This document shows positions 34,444 through 46,516 of a DNA stretch of 64,000 bases, one piece after another. The DNA is from Myxocyprinus asiaticus. Taxonomy: Eukaryota > Chordata > Actinopteri > Cypriniformes > Catostomidae. A program made the position numbers and the translations under genes. Location of the stretch: positions 35,785,001 through 35,849,000 of the forward strand of contig NC_059385.1 of assembly GCF_019703515.2 (NCBI RefSeq), given 5' to 3'. A model generated the notes under the pieces. The model ran no database searches. It saw only the letters and a program-made list of their open reading frames with translations, and had not been told where the DNA came from. Every line of letters starts with the position of its first letter. Within the stretch, counting starts at the first letter, position 1.

Positions 34444-35690
34444 CAGGGTTGCCACCCTTCCTGTAAAATACAGGTTCGTCCCGTATCGTTTAAATATGAA
34501 ACGATGCGTCCCGTCACGAATCAATATGGGACGTGATTTGTCCCGTAGGCTGGTCAGATGGCATCATGGGGAAATCGTTCCAGATAGTTAATTTAACATT
34601 AATATAAGTTGGAAATTTTCATACGTTGTGTAAGTGGTTGTCTGAAAAGTCCACAAATTGTGCTAAAACTGGATTTTTTTTTATTGAAAAACAGAAGGTT
34701 CAATAAAAATTTTCAATAAGATGTACAAAATTACACAGATCCAACAATTATGAATACAATCACTGAGTCATAAAAACAAGAAGTACAGGTGAAGGAAAAA
34801 AAAACAAAATTAAACAAAAAAGTGTCACTGTTCCGGCAGTTGTGCCGGCTCATACTGTTGTTTGTTTTTCTCTCTCCCTCATGTCTCACAGGTGGTGCCG
34901 GCACGCGTGATAAGCATTTCCACGGGAACGCTGATCGTTCCCGGGGAGGCTCTGATCACGGCAACGATTTACTCGCCCATTCCACCTGCTTCTCTCTGAT
35001 TGCACTCCCTACTTGTTCCTTGTGATTCCTCTCTTTCTTTGCCGGTTTATTGTTTGCTGTCAAGTGTTAACCGTGCTCTCTTTTTTAGTTGGAGCTTGCT
35101 TGTGTGTCTGTTGGTTGCCTGCCTGTCTCTAGAGGTGTGGTTACCTTCCCATTTACTGTTGCCTTCACCTGTACTGTTACCCAGTTCCTGTGGAGGAGGA
35201 TTCCTCGGTCTCTGCCCGCGTCTCGGGGGAGAATCTGGTCTGGGCTTTGCATCGCACCACACCAGGTTCAACGGACTCTCTTCAGATTGCTCCTGACATC
35301 CGTAACGCTCACACTCATCATACTAACACACACTTTCCTTAGCCCATTGAGCGGCTTATGTTTGACTCTGCTCTTTGCAGCCGGCGCCTTTCCTTTATTG
35401 AGTGACTGTCATTAATAAATTAATTGAACTTTTTCCCTCTGTGTTTGGGTCCCTTTGTCTCCCCTCACCCTCTGACATAAAGTAAATAAAAAAATACAAA
35501 TATATAAACCAACACAGATGTATACATAAAGAAGATAAAGAAGATAAATAATCGAAGAAATTAAAATAATAATATTTTTTATAAGTCATGTGTCAGGAAA
35601 TTTCTCAGCAAAGAAGAAAGGATATGCACTTTTTACTATAAAAAAGCAGTAATTGCTAAACATTTGAAGGATGGTAAGGGACCATCTGAA
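34444..35690 (+). repeat. 500-base interspersed repeat, copy split by an LTR
   Basis: The left part, 34444-34822, aligns with 17494-17880 (AGGGTTGCCACCCTTCCTGT, GATGCGTCCCGTCACGAATC, GGTCAGATGGCATCATGGGG). The right part, 35478-35690, resumes with 'TTTTTTATAAGTCATGTGTC' and 'AGGAAATTTCTCAGCA', colinear with 17880-17925, then 'GGTAAGGGACCATCTGAA'. The uninterrupted relative shows that the 655 bases between are an insertion. Confidence 0.75.
34823..35477 (+). mobile_element. Solo LTR, 655 bases
   Basis: Begins TGTCACTGTTCCGGCAGTTG and ends CACCCTCTGACA, so the ends are TG...CA with a short inverted TGTCA/TGACA. A possible poly(A) signal AATAAA is at 35414. The flanks AAAAG (34818-34822) and TAAAG (35478-35482) agree at four of five bases, consistent with a 5-base Ty3/gypsy-type duplication. 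No internal region is present, so LTR-LTR recombination is the likely origin. The several overlapping frames inside are not genes. Confidence 0.78.
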
Positions 35691-36113
35691 TACATTTCTT
35701 GGTATTATTAATCTTCAGTGTAGTATTACTGACCGGTACTGATAGGTACTCCCTATATGGATATTACACAGTCTGTGTAGTGCACCTACTCCCTGCAGGG
35801 GCACCATCTTACCCTACACCCCCCACCCCCTCACCCCACCAGAAAAAAAAAAATCTCCCTTTCACAATCCGATGTTGGCAGGTATGCTTTGGCCATAATT
35901 CCACTCAACCACTGGTGAGTCAAATCTGAACATTTACCAGCCACTGGCTAATCACAGACATTTTAAAGCACATAGCGTGAAGTTTGGGTGCATATGTGAG
36001 TGATTTACTCACATTGTAGGGGGTTGCTGCTAAAGCATTTAAGAATCTATATTAAAATCGCTCAAATGAAGATTGTGATGCATTGGAAAAAAATCAATAT
36101 TTTAACCCAGCCC

Positions 36114-37930
36114 TTCTTCCAAATGTACACTAGCGGACAAGTTGTGGTATGTTGCGTGTTTTTATTTATTTTTTTATATGGATCTTTATTCTTATGGATA
36201 AAGCTGTAAATTTTGATGTAAACATTCTTTCTTGTATCCCAGCTGAAGATGCAAAGACAACTAGCTATTTGTTGGTTGATTTCACCTACAAATGTAACAT
36301 TTACATGCTCAGTTATAATTAAGCTACAATGCGATTTTTGCGTAGCAAAAGCACATTATACAGAGGCCAATTGTGGTTCGATTAACGTGTATACATGCTG
36401 ATAATAAGCTACAATCCTATTAGTCTGACTTTACAAAAATAGATATTTTAGAAAACTCATGATCTTTTTTAGTCCAACTGAAACCAGACTTTTAAAGTGT
36501 ATGCAGACATAGAAGCTTTGATTGTAGAAAACATTCAGTGATATTGTGTGAAACATTAACCAAACTTATTTCTTTAGATTGTTATACCTGAAATATGTAT
36601 ACATGATACATACAGATATACTGTATACAATAGTACATTCCTTTTTTAAATGTAAAGGTTTCTTATTTTTGTTGTTTAAATAGAGAACTCACTAAAAGCA
36701 TTGTGTTTATGTCTCTAAATATATAATTGGTAATTATAGACTTGGTGCTTGAAATGAGGCTTTCTGTAAATATTGGACTTGCATGGAGAATCAAAGAAGC
36801 TTATGCTGGTCTACAGTTCTGTCTCTGATTAGAGCTGTTAGGAGCACATACATTACACACACCTGTCTTGCTCTGGCGTGTGCCCACTAAATACCTCCCG
36901 AAACACATTTGCTCAGCTGCTGAAGACAACTGCAGGAACTGCAGATCAGGCTTCCTCTTGCAAAATCATAAGAAGTCCATTGTTGCAGCCATATTCAAAT
37001 TTCAGGGATAAAATGCCAACACATTCATAAAGCAGCTGATTTATCCTAGAGCCCTATTGCCTGCATTTTCATTGTAATAAAGCTTTTCTGAGAATAAATC
37101 CTGAAATAATATATGGTAATAGTGGAGAGAGACAGATTTGTGAAGTTTAGTGTTTCACAAGCTTTCTGTTCTAAGAAGTTCAATTAAATTTTGCGATGAT
37201 TGTGAATTGTTAAGCCACAGTGATATTTAGAAGGAATGTAATCAGCCTGGCAGTCTTTGAAACATGACTGGATTTATCCAGCATTGGCCCTTTGCCTTAT
37301 ACATTCTTCTAGTTAGTGCCAGTCTGAGGTGGGCACTAACTGAAGAAATAATTACTGTAGTAGAAGTAAAAGTCATGATAGCTTGCTAATAATTGTTTGA
37401 GGAAGTCTAAGACAGTATCCAGTGAAAAGACTTCTCGAGGTGGAATTGTTTTGTGCTGAAATGTGAAAATGCTTTTCGAGACTGAAATCATCAACTTTGA
37501 GTGACTGGGCACCATTTCTGAGTAAATGAAACTTAAAACATATATTGTAATAAAATGCAGTGATAAAGTAGAAATGTCACTTAAAGTAACAAAGTGCATT
37601 CAAATTGGAATTGTACATATATTATCTCAGTAACCCCCTATTATTGGAAATTTTTACTTACGGAGATAATTATTAATGGCATTTCATCAATGGCATCAGG
37701 AACTGAAAACTGTTGGTTGTGCATGATGCTGCATCCATGGCTCTTGATGTCAGTATAAATCAAAGGCAAGTGCCATATGAGTCAGTGCAATATTCAATCT
37801 TTGTTCAGGAAGTTTTTTTTTTTTTTTTTTTTTTTTTGGTAGTAATGAACTACAATCCCATGAAGCATTGTCAATGATGAACACAAATAGAAAAACAATG
37901 CAAAATACAAAACTATTGATTTAACATTGT
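36114..37930. other. nrg1 intron, no element recognised
   Basis: AT-rich, apparently unique sequence. One long T-run at about 37808-37837 could be the tail of a lost retroinsertion. 36700-37320 is the largest stretch here without any repeat-like motif. No exon is seen. Confidence 0.35.
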
Positions 37931-38269
37931 ATTTTTTTGCTTGTTTTTTGTTTTTTTGCAATTTAACAGTTTTTATTGATTCTTAATATATTACATAAAT
38001 TGCAATATACATGATTAGAATCAAACAATTATCCCTTTTAACCCCCAATATCCCACATCCCCCTACCAATTCCAAACCCCACCCCAACCCTCAACAACAT
38101 CCCGTGGTCAAGCCTGAGTCACACACGTATATACACACAAAATAAAAATTAATTGAAAAAAGAAAAATAGAAAAATCCACAAATAAAGAGAGAAAAGGAG
38201 AAAATAAAAATTCCACAAAGGATACGATTTACAATTTCAACCACAAACATGTTTCTCAACACATGGTCC

Positions 38270-41200
38270 TCACTGAGAGCCCGCCAGAACGGTCATGTAT
38301 TTGTCACATTTCTTCCCATACATGTCAAGTCTGCTAAGCTGTTTATAAGACATCTTTTCAAATGCTGCCACCCTGCCCAATTCGGTGAACCATTCTTGAA
38401 ATGAGGAAGTGCCTTTTGACTTCCATCCTCTAAAAATAATCTGTCTGACAATCATTACACTAGTTTGGACCCAGTTTTTTTATATATTTGTCACTTACTA
38501 TAAGAACCACACCATCACCCAATATACACAGTCTAGAGCAGAATGAAATTTGAGTATCTAGTGCCTCACGGATAAAATTCTGGACTCTTACCCAGAATTC
38601 TTGAATCTTAGCACAGAGCCAGAAAGCATGAGCTATGTCTCCATCCTCCAAATGACATCGCCAGCAGATCGGTGTGTCTTTTAAACCAAGCCTAAACAAT
38701 CTAGAGGGAGTCCAGTGGAAATGATGCAAAATTTTCAACTGAATAAGATGTACCCTTACTTCCCTAGACATAGTTCTAACATTTTTTAAAATCCTTTCCA
38801 CTCCCCATCCTCCAATACCAAGTTCAAATCTCTTTCCCATAACCTCTTAAGAGCTGTTACGGCTCCATCACCCAGACTCTGAATCAACAAGGAGTAATAC
38901 ACTGATGATTCATGACACTTTCCAAAGGCTGTGAGCACCATACAGCCCTGTCAGCAGTCTTAGGGAGCTGTTTACTACCACCAAAAATAGTACAAAGTAA
39001 ATGGCACAGCTGTAAATACCTGAAAAATTGAGAACTAGAAATCCCAAATTGCTATCAACCCACCTATCAACATCACACCAGAACCTTTTCATTAATGGGT
39101 CAAAATTAACTAACTAAATCTCTCAAATTTGCTGGAAATAAAATGCCTATATTCCTAAGGCCTTGATTAGGCCATTAGAATGGCCATTGAAAGGCGCCAG
39201 GTTGAAAAGCTATGGAAGGGCAGTATGCTGTCAGAGCAAGAGGTTCTGATTTAGACCAGTTCACCCTGTATCCTGAAAATTTGGAGAAAGAATTAATAAT
39301 TCTATGGAGGGTAGGCATAGATCTTCTGACTTGTTGGTAAGTCAGAACAATAAAGGGGAGAGAGGACAACCTTGCCGGGTTCCCCTACCAAAGATAAAAA
39401 ATAATCTGAAATTAATCCATTAGTTTGCACTGCCACTTACATTTGTTTATAAAGTAACTTAATCCATCCAATAAACGTTTTCCCAATCCCGCAAATTTTC
39501 AAAATCTTAAAAAGATAGTCCCATTCCACCCTATCAAATGCCTTCTCGGCATCAAGTGAGATGGCAGTGATCGGGGTCTGATCATTCGCTACTGACCACA
39601 TAATATTTATAAAATGTCTAATATTATCAGAAGAACTACAACCACTAATAAACCCCACTTGATCTATATGTATAAGAGTTGTAATTACTCTGTTTAAACA
39701 ATTAGCTAAAATTTTAGACAATATTTTAACATCTAACTGGATCAGCAAAATTGGACAATAACTTTTACATTAATTTTGGGTCTTTATCTTTTTTAAGAAT
39801 GAGACTGATCAGGGCTTGCGCCATGGTTGGGCGGTAGTTCACCTTTCTTAAATGACTCTGTGTAAACTTCTAACAGAAGTGAAGCCAGTTCTGTGACATA
39901 AGATCTAAAAATTCTGCGGCAAAACCATCAGGCCCTGGTGCCTTACCTGTTGGCAAGGCTTTAATTACCTCAACAATCTCCTCCAAAGTAATTTCTGAGT
40001 CAAGGATTTTTTTTAACATTTTTTTATCATTTGTCAATTCAGGAAGTTCTAATGGCTCTAAGAAACGGCTAATATCCTTATCGGTAGACGAGGACGGGGA
40101 ACTATAAAGAGCGAAATAGAAATCTTTATTATTAATATTAATATCTGTGGCAGAAGTAAATTTCTTGCCCCCAGAAAACTTCACTGAAGGAATGGTGCAA
40201 GAAAACTCTCTCTGTTATATATGTCTGGCAAGTGGTTTCCCTGCCTTGTACCCCGATTCAAAATATGTCTGTCTTACCCTGAACAACCAAAACTCTACCT
40301 TCTGTGATGATATAGTGTTGAACCTATATTTTAGCTGAGTCAGCTCTCTACCATTGGATGACATTCGGTGCTTCAGCTCTGTTTCAGCACTTTTAAGACT
40401 CTTTTCCAATTCCATGAATTCCTGTGCTTTGATCTTCTTAATGAGTGAGGCATATTGTATGATCTGCCCCCTAAGGACTGCCTTAAGTGCCTCCCATGCC
40501 ACACCCACAGAGGACAATGAGGACCAATTGGTTTCTGCATAAACATTGACTTCTGTCTTTAACATTTGTTGAAATTCAGGGTCTTGTAGAAGGGATGTAT
40601 TAAAGCGCCATCTACAGTATATTATTTTCTTTTCTTTATATGCGGCAACATCTCTAAACACACCAAAGCATGATTTGAAACTAAAATGTTCCCAATTGAG
40701 CAATCAGTGGCAGAAGGGATGAGTGACTTAGATATAAAAAAAAATCTATTCTAGAGTAAATCTTATAAACTGATGAAATAAATGTGTAGTCCCTTCCAGA
40801 TGGATTCAGAAGTCTCCAAATGTCTGTAAGACGAAGATTTTTACACATCCTCTGAAGTGTCAACATTGCTCTAAAGGGTCTACACACATTTGCATCACTA
40901 TGATCAAAGACCGGGTCCATTAACAGATTGAAGTCTCCGCCCAAAACCATATCATGAAGGATCCCAGCTGTTTGTAACTTTACCTCAAGATCTATCAAAA
41001 AGTTCTGATCATCAACGTTAGGCGCATAAATATTAGCCAAAATAAGATTTTGCCACTGTATTTTAGCCAAAACAATAATGACTCTTCCTAAATTATCTTT
41101 GATCTGTTTGAGACATTTAAATTGTAAATGCTTGCTTACAGTATCTATGTGATGACTCCCCTGCTCTTACTTGAACCAGCACTGCAAAATGCATACCCAC

Positions 41201-41560
41201 CAAGTTTTGCTGTTCTCTACTAATGCAAGGCTTTTTCTTTTTTTTTTTTTTACTGGGATAGGGAAAGTAGAGAGGTGACAGGAAATGAGAGGGAGAAGAG
41301 TCGGAATAGGATCGGGAAAGGACCTCACGAGCCAGGACTCTAACTCGGGTCACCCCCGATGCATCAGCACCACATGTCATGAGTGCAGCCCGCTAGGCTT
41401 AACTTCCTTCTTTTTATTGGGTTCTCCAGCCCATTAACATTCAATGTGGAGAGAAACATTTTACCTATATTAAAGTGTGACATATTGACATGTAAAGATA
41501 AATTGTGTACCCAAGGCAAAATTATATAGACCACTTTCCAACATTCAAACCCGCACAAAA
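38270..41560 (-). pseudogene. L1 copy B ORF2, broken
   Basis: In order: FLSTLNVNGLENPIKRRK (41460), then, after a SINE, LANIYAPNVDDQNFLIDLE and VLGGDFNLLMDPVFDHSD (endonuclease, 41030-40900), SRIDFFLYL (40740), ALPTGKAPGPDGFAAEFLDL (39950), DAEKAFDRVEWDYLF (39560) and, near 39385, TRQGCPL. The latter jumps into KFSGYRVNWSKSE, so the stretch with the YADD active site is deleted. The C-terminal part shows TPICWRCHLEDGDIAHAFWL (38680), a CCHC-like zinc knuckle. Several frames are needed; the element cannot be active. Confidence 0.82.
41234..41394 (-). mobile_element. tRNA-derived SINE inserted in L1 copy B
   Basis: Read on the - strand it begins TAGCGGGCTGCACTCATGAC, has a B-box-like GAGTTAGAGTCCTGG and a body with GGTCCTTTCCCGATCCTATT and TCATTTCCTGTCACCTCTCT, and ends in an A-rich tail (T-run 41240-41251). 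The direct repeat AGGCTT at 41228-41233 and 41395-41400 flanks it. This matches tRNA-headed SINEs of fish, mobilised by LINE machinery. Confidence 0.75.
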
Positions 41561-41834
41561 CAGTCCCAACTTATTTTTTTTACGTAAAACATGCCATTAA
41601 ATTGCACATAAATGTATTCCATAAAATCAGCCCAAGTAAATAATCACATCGAACCCACAAAATGAACAAACAAACTCAACAGTATGTCAATAAAGGGAAT
41701 AAAAGAAAAAAGAGTAGAGCAAGAGTCAGTGGGCAGCCAACAGAATAACAAACCTCTCAGGCTGCATCAAAAAAATGCACGATGAGTAGTCTGTATTGTT
41801 GAACGAGTACAGGCAAAATTACCCACTCATAGCA

Positions 41835-42240
41835 TTGATTTAATAAAGGCCATAGCTTGTCGTGGGCATGTAAATGTCTTGCGCCCATCCTTGCCGTCAA
41901 TTCTCAGCTTAGACGGATAAAGCAGTGCGAAGCTCACCTTCTGTTCATGCAGCTATTTTTTACACTCTTTGAATCCGTCCTGCTTCCCTTGAGTTGCTTT
42001 TGCGTAGTCCAGAAAAAACATGACATTGTGGACCTCCCAGCACAACTTGCCTTTATTCCTCACCGCTCATAGAACAAAGTCTCTGTCAGCTGACCGAATC
42101 TTGCCAGGATGGGTCGTGGTCTGTCACTCTCCCGGGAAGCTGACCGAGAGCTCTGTGCATGTGCTCTTTCTTGAGCCGGGGGCCCACTGTGTCGATCAAA
42201 TTCGGAATAAGCCCATCCAAAAACGTCACCATATCCTGAC
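41835..42240 (-). pseudogene. L1 copy B ORF1, C-terminal part
   Basis: The - strand encodes VMFFLDYAKATQGKQDGFKE, HEQKVSFALLYPSKLRIDGK and RKTFTCPRQAMAFIKSM: the C-terminal domain of an L1 ORF1 protein, which binds element RNA with the RRM. An in-frame stop (CKK then stop, near 41955) and a missing N-terminus make it a relic. Confidence 0.7.
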
Positions 42241-42247
42241 CTTTCGT

Positions 42248-42434
42248 GATATTTGGAGCTTCAGAGTTCTGGTCACCATTCACTTGCATTGTATGGATCA
42301 TCAGAGCTGAGATATTCTTCTAAAAATCTTAACTTGTGTTCTGCTGAAGAAAGAAAGTCATACACATCTGGGATGGCATGATGGTGAGTAAATGATGAGA
42401 GAATTTTCATTTTTGGGTGAACAATTCCCTTCAT
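42248..42434. repeat. Right-arm fragment of foldback element family 1
   Basis: Contains GGAGCTTCAGAGTTCTGGTC, CATTCACTTGCATTGTATGG, TTGTGTTCTGCTGAAGAAAG and TTTTCATTTTTGGGTGAACA, colinear with 19300-19480. It abuts the truncated 5' end of L1 copy B. Confidence 0.75.
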
Positions 42435-42615
42435 ATAAATATCTGAAAGCATGTACAGTACACTACCGTATATACTACTTGCACAGAGCTTCATGACATA
42501 CTTCCATTTTGAAATTTATTCCGGCCCACTAGTTTTCCACTTGTATGTGTTTACAATGTGCCGTAATTGCCTTGTTCCCAAAACTCCACTTAAATTGAGT
42601 GTTCGGAAGAAGATT

Positions 42616-43003
42616 TTAAAGGAATATTTAGGGCACAATACAAGTTAAGCTCAATCAACAGCATTTGTGGCATTATACTGATTACCACAAAAATTTATTT
42701 TGACTTGTCCATCCTTTTCTTTAAAAAAGCAAAAATCTGGGTTCCACTGAGTCACTTACAATGAAAGTCAATGGGGCCAATCCGTAAATGTTCAAATACT
42801 CACTTTTTCAAAAGTGTAGTCACAAGACATCAACAGTATGCATGTTAAATCAAAATCAAATCACTTTATTGTCACACAGCCATATACACAAGTGCAATGG
42901 TGTGTGAAATTCTTGGGTGCAGTTCCGATCAACATAGCAGTCGTGACAGTGATGAGACATATGTTAACATGATTGTACTGTGATTAAATCGATGCTAACC
43001 TTA
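42616..43003. mobile_element. Foldback element family 2, split by an L2 tail
   Basis: Begins TTAAAGGAATATTTAGGGCA and runs through CAATCAACAGCATTTGTGGC and CAATGAAAGTCAATGGGGCC to ATGTTAA at 42842-42848. After the L2 insertion it continues 'CATGATTGTACTGTGATTAA' to about 43003, as expected for the family. The outer right arm is missing. The complete relative is 57187-57664. Confidence 0.72.
42849..42960 (-). mobile_element. 5'-truncated L2 tail with target duplication
   Basis: Reverse complement of the last 112 bases of the L2 at 8440-11764: it reads ATGTCTCATCACTGTCACGA on the - strand and ends AAAGTGATTTGATTTTGAT. The flanking direct repeat ATGTTAA occurs at 42842-42848 and 42961-42967. 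Confidence 0.85.
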
Positions 43004-45068
43004 AAATGTTTATATTACTCTAAATGTACTGTATGTTTCTCTATTTTGTGTCATTGGTTCATTGATAAGTATATTGCTATAAGTTGAAATGTAAATGCAT
43101 TTTTATTTTGTATACAGCTATATGAAAAAGAAGTAGAACTGCCAAAGATAACGAGTTATAACATTAGAGATTAATTCAATTTGTTTGATGCTGTTAAATG
43201 TTTTTAGCACGATTAATATATTTATTCAATTTGACAATTGCTTTATTCTGTTCTGTTTGAATTTTTAAGACTGGTCTTTAAAAAGAGAATAGCTAATTTA
43301 ACCATCGTATTACATTTAACCAAATTAAAGTCATTTACAATCGTTGTATGGTGGAATTTATTAATCGTTGATGCTCAACAGATATGGAATATCATCAATG
43401 AATGAAACACGCAGTTAATGAGAAGGCCAGCAGTCAGCTGCTGCAGGTTAATTATATTTGATCAGTTATTCAGAAGCTGAGTGTACATTTGGAAAGGAAC
43501 AAATATTTGTAAAGTGAGAACAGTCACATTAACTGCAAAAACACAAGTTATAGTTTTAATCAACTGACAGCCCTATAAAAGTAGAAATAATCTGCCTTTC
43601 CATGAATAAATCTCTGCACGTAGGTGTGCTGAACATTGTTACCGGAAACGCCTGGGCTGCACTAAGTTGAATGCAGAAGCAGTTGTTCAAGTACTCCATT
43701 ACAATCATTCATGCTGGTGTTGGAGGTCACTGGAATGTGACTGAATGGATAGTAGCAGCTGCCTCTTCAACTTCTCGACACATAAACTACCATTGTGTGA
43801 AGTTCCTTTTCCAGTGCATTCACTCACGGCGACCTCAACTAACCTCTGATAGACTCTACTCAACCGTACAGGTTCTCAAAATGACACTTACATTCATATG
43901 GTCACTTCATCCTCGCTACAGAGATAACACAGCATAGTTCATTAGAATGTTTTCAGTAGTACAGAACTATTGCATATTCAACAGTAGTGGAATTAAAGGC
44001 TGTTCAGTATTATGAAAATGATCATACTTTGTAGTATACTGCTGTAGAATTTTTGGTGGACTTGCAGTATTTGATTTGATTTCCTCAGTTGTTCTAAATT
44101 TTTCAGAACCATTTAATCTGAGTTGAGTTGATTTTCTGGAGAAATCTTACACTGGTTTGTACAGTATGTTATTCATGTTAGTGTGTGTATGGTGTGTACA
44201 GTCTGCAGATGGCACTGTTGCACACTCATGAATTTAAGCATTGGGAAAAAACTGTATTGGATCTCCTTAGTTGCACCTGCTGGCAGATGCTGTAACTACA
44301 CCATAATGCAGACATATAAATCACAAATATTTCATTATATTATTGTAGATATTATACTTGTTTACTTGTTCTTTTTGCAGTTAAATAAATGTGTATAAAA
44401 ATGAAAATATATTTTGAGTTCAAGTTAAATACTGTTCACCAAATTGAGATCACTAAGTTACATACATAATGTTGATTGCCACTATAATTAATTTCGACTC
44501 GTCCCTCCTTTTCTTAAAAAAAAAAAAAAGCATTTCAGTGTTTCAAAAGTATCACTCTTGGTGGGTTTGTTCAGTACAGTCACACACAATCTTGGGGATG
44601 GGCTGAACACGTTTTACAATCACAAGCAATGAATATCAACAGGAAATGTTGAACAGCCCTCCAACCTCTCCGAATAAACAATGATCTCACTGGAGCTCGA
44701 ATGGGCTTTCCAAGACTTTTCCAGGACTTGTCGCCTAGATAAGCTTCCTGATGGAGCGGTCACGCACAAACCAATGTCTGTTTAGTATGAAGCATTTTTC
44801 TACCCCAACAATTTGAATGAATGCTTAGGAGTAACTTTTATGTGTAATTGTATAATCCTGACAATGGCTTATAATTTATGAGATTGTCTTACAGCTGCAC
44901 AGCCCTCATTTAAATATAAAAACAACCTGATCTCATGAAAATTAGCAACATTTTTGCTAGATGAAATTGCGTGGTTCATTATATGTATCACAGCAGTTTT
45001 GAGGTGAAGTGTCCAATGTGTGACCACTGTGGCTTTGCACAATAAACATCATAAAGTATATACAGTAC
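43004..45068. other. nrg1 intron, small repeat fragments only
   Basis: A short piece of foldback family 2 (about 44470-44535, 'AATTAATTTCGACTCGTCCC') is visible. The remainder, including 43620-44060, is not recognised and shows no coding signature. Confidence 0.35.
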
Positions 45069-45272
45069 TAGAGGTCCACCGATAGTGGATTTTACAGATA
45101 CCGATAACTAAGTTGTGCAGTACCTGCCAATAACCAATTAACCAACCAATGAAAGAATAACACTTTAAGTAAAATAGTGCTGAACTTTATTACAAAAATA
45201 AACAGTACTGACCAGAACCATGAAAATGTATTGTACTTTTTAGAATTAAATAAATATATAAATATTAATATA

Positions 45273-46516
45273 CACTATATTGCCAAAAGTATTCACTCAT
45301 CTGCCTTTAGACGCATATGAACTTAAGTGACATCCCATTCTTAATCCATAGGGTTTAATATGATGACGGCCCACCCTTTGCAGCTATAACAGCTTCAACT
45401 CTTCTGGGAAGGCTTTCCACAAGGTTTAGGAGTGTGTTTATGGGAATTTTTGACCATTCTTCCAGAAGCGCATTTGTGAGGTCAGACACTGATGTTGGAC
45501 GAGAAGGCCTGGCTCGCAGTCTTCGCTCTAATTCATCCCAAAGGTGCTCTATCGGGTTGAGGTCAGGACTCTGTACAGGCCAGTCAAGTTCTTCCACACC
45601 AAACTCGCTCATCCATGTCTTTATGGACCTTGCTTTGTGCACTGGTGCGCAGTCATGTTGGAACAGGAAGGGGCCATCCCCAAACTGTTCCCACAAAGTT
45701 GGGAGCATGGAATTGTCCAAAATCTCTTGGTATGCTGAAGCATTCAGAGTTCCTTTCACTGGAACTAAGGGGCCAAGTCCAGCTCCTGAAAAACAACCCC
45801 ACACCATAATCACCACCAAACTTCACAGTTGGCACAATGCAGTCAGACAAGTACCGTTCTCCTGGCAACCGCCAAACCCAGGCTCGTCCATCAGATTGCC
45901 AGATGGAGAAGCGTGATTTGTCACTCCAGAGAACGCGTCTCCACTGCTCTAGAGTCCAGTGGCGGCGTGCTTTACACCACTGCATCCGACGCTTTGCATT
46001 GCACTTGGTGATGTATGGCTTGGATGCAGCTGCTCAGCCATGGAAACCCATTCCATGAAGCTCTCTACGCACTGTTCTTGAGCTAATCTGAAGGCCACAT
46101 GAACTTTGGAGGTCTGTAGCAATTGACTCTGCAGAAAGTTGGCGATCTCTGCGCACTATGCGCCTCAGCATCCGCTGACCACCACTCTGTCATTTTACTT
46201 GGCCTACCACTTCGTGGCTGAGTTGCTGTCATTCCCAGTCGCTTCCACTTTGTTATAATACCACTGACAGTTGACTGTGGAATATTTAGTAGTGAGGAAA
46301 TTTCACGACTGGACTTGTTGCACAGGTGGCATCCTATCACAGTACCATTCTGGAATTCACTGAGCTCCTGAGAGCGGCCCATTCTTTCACAAATGTTTGT
46401 AGAAGCAGTCTGCATGCCTAGGTGCTTCATTTTATACACCTGTGGCCATGGAAGTGATTGGAACACCTGAATTCAATTATTTGGATGGGTGAGCGAATAC
46501 TTTTGGCAATATAGTG
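45273..46516 (-). mobile_element. Tc1-like transposon, inactivated
   Basis: 1244 bases between TA dinucleotides (45271-45272, 46517-46518). The ends are CACTATATTGCCAAAAGTAT on the left and its complement on the right, with short inverted repeats of about 25 bases. It carries a broken transposase on the - strand. Confidence 0.88.
45355..46379 (-). pseudogene. Tc1-like transposase, frameshifted
   Basis: From the - strand start MGRSQELSEFQNGTVIG (about 46379), the HTH part shows SSREISSLLNIPQSTVSGII and a basic RSGRPSK linker. A frameshift near 46185 and a damaged stretch near 46030-46100 follow. A second frame holds RRHWTLEQWRRVLWSDKSRF, where the first catalytic Asp is kept. Another shift near 45800 leads to [15 protein letters not shown] (second Asp) and [13 protein letters not shown] (Glu), ending AKGGPSSY. 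All three catalytic residues remain but are spread over at least three frames. Confidence 0.85.

Larger units (their letters stand above)
32084..36113. mobile_element. Composite nest, possibly an old hAT-like element with later insertions
   Basis: GGGCTGGGTATTGATAC at 32084 and the inverted AATATTTTAACCCAGCCC ending at 36113 look like two ends of one family. Between them lie a Tc1 element (32465-34047), a 500-base repeat (34444-35690) and an LTR inside that repeat (34823-35477). Pairing the outer ends is uncertain because they share only about 10 exact bases and no clean 8-base duplication flanks them. Confidence 0.35.
37932..42245 (-). mobile_element. Second L1-clade LINE (copy B), 5'-truncated and decayed
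   Basis: The - strand carries the end of ORF1 (42240-41835), ORF2 (about 41560-38270) and a 3' UTR. An AATAAA precedes an A-rich tail, seen as T-rich DNA at 37932-37958. The 5' end is cut at about 42245, where a foldback fragment begins. It is from a different subfamily than copy A, as the protein sequences differ throughout. A SINE interrupts it at 41234. Confidence 0.85.

Noticed and set aside
34789..35415. Frames of 78-108 codons
   Set aside because: Inside the solo LTR, hydrophobic Leu/Ser-rich low complexity, overlapping each other in different frames.
41340..41400. Genuine tRNA gene
   Set aside because: Only a B-box-like and a weak A-box-like match, no full cloverleaf, followed by a SINE body and A-tail.
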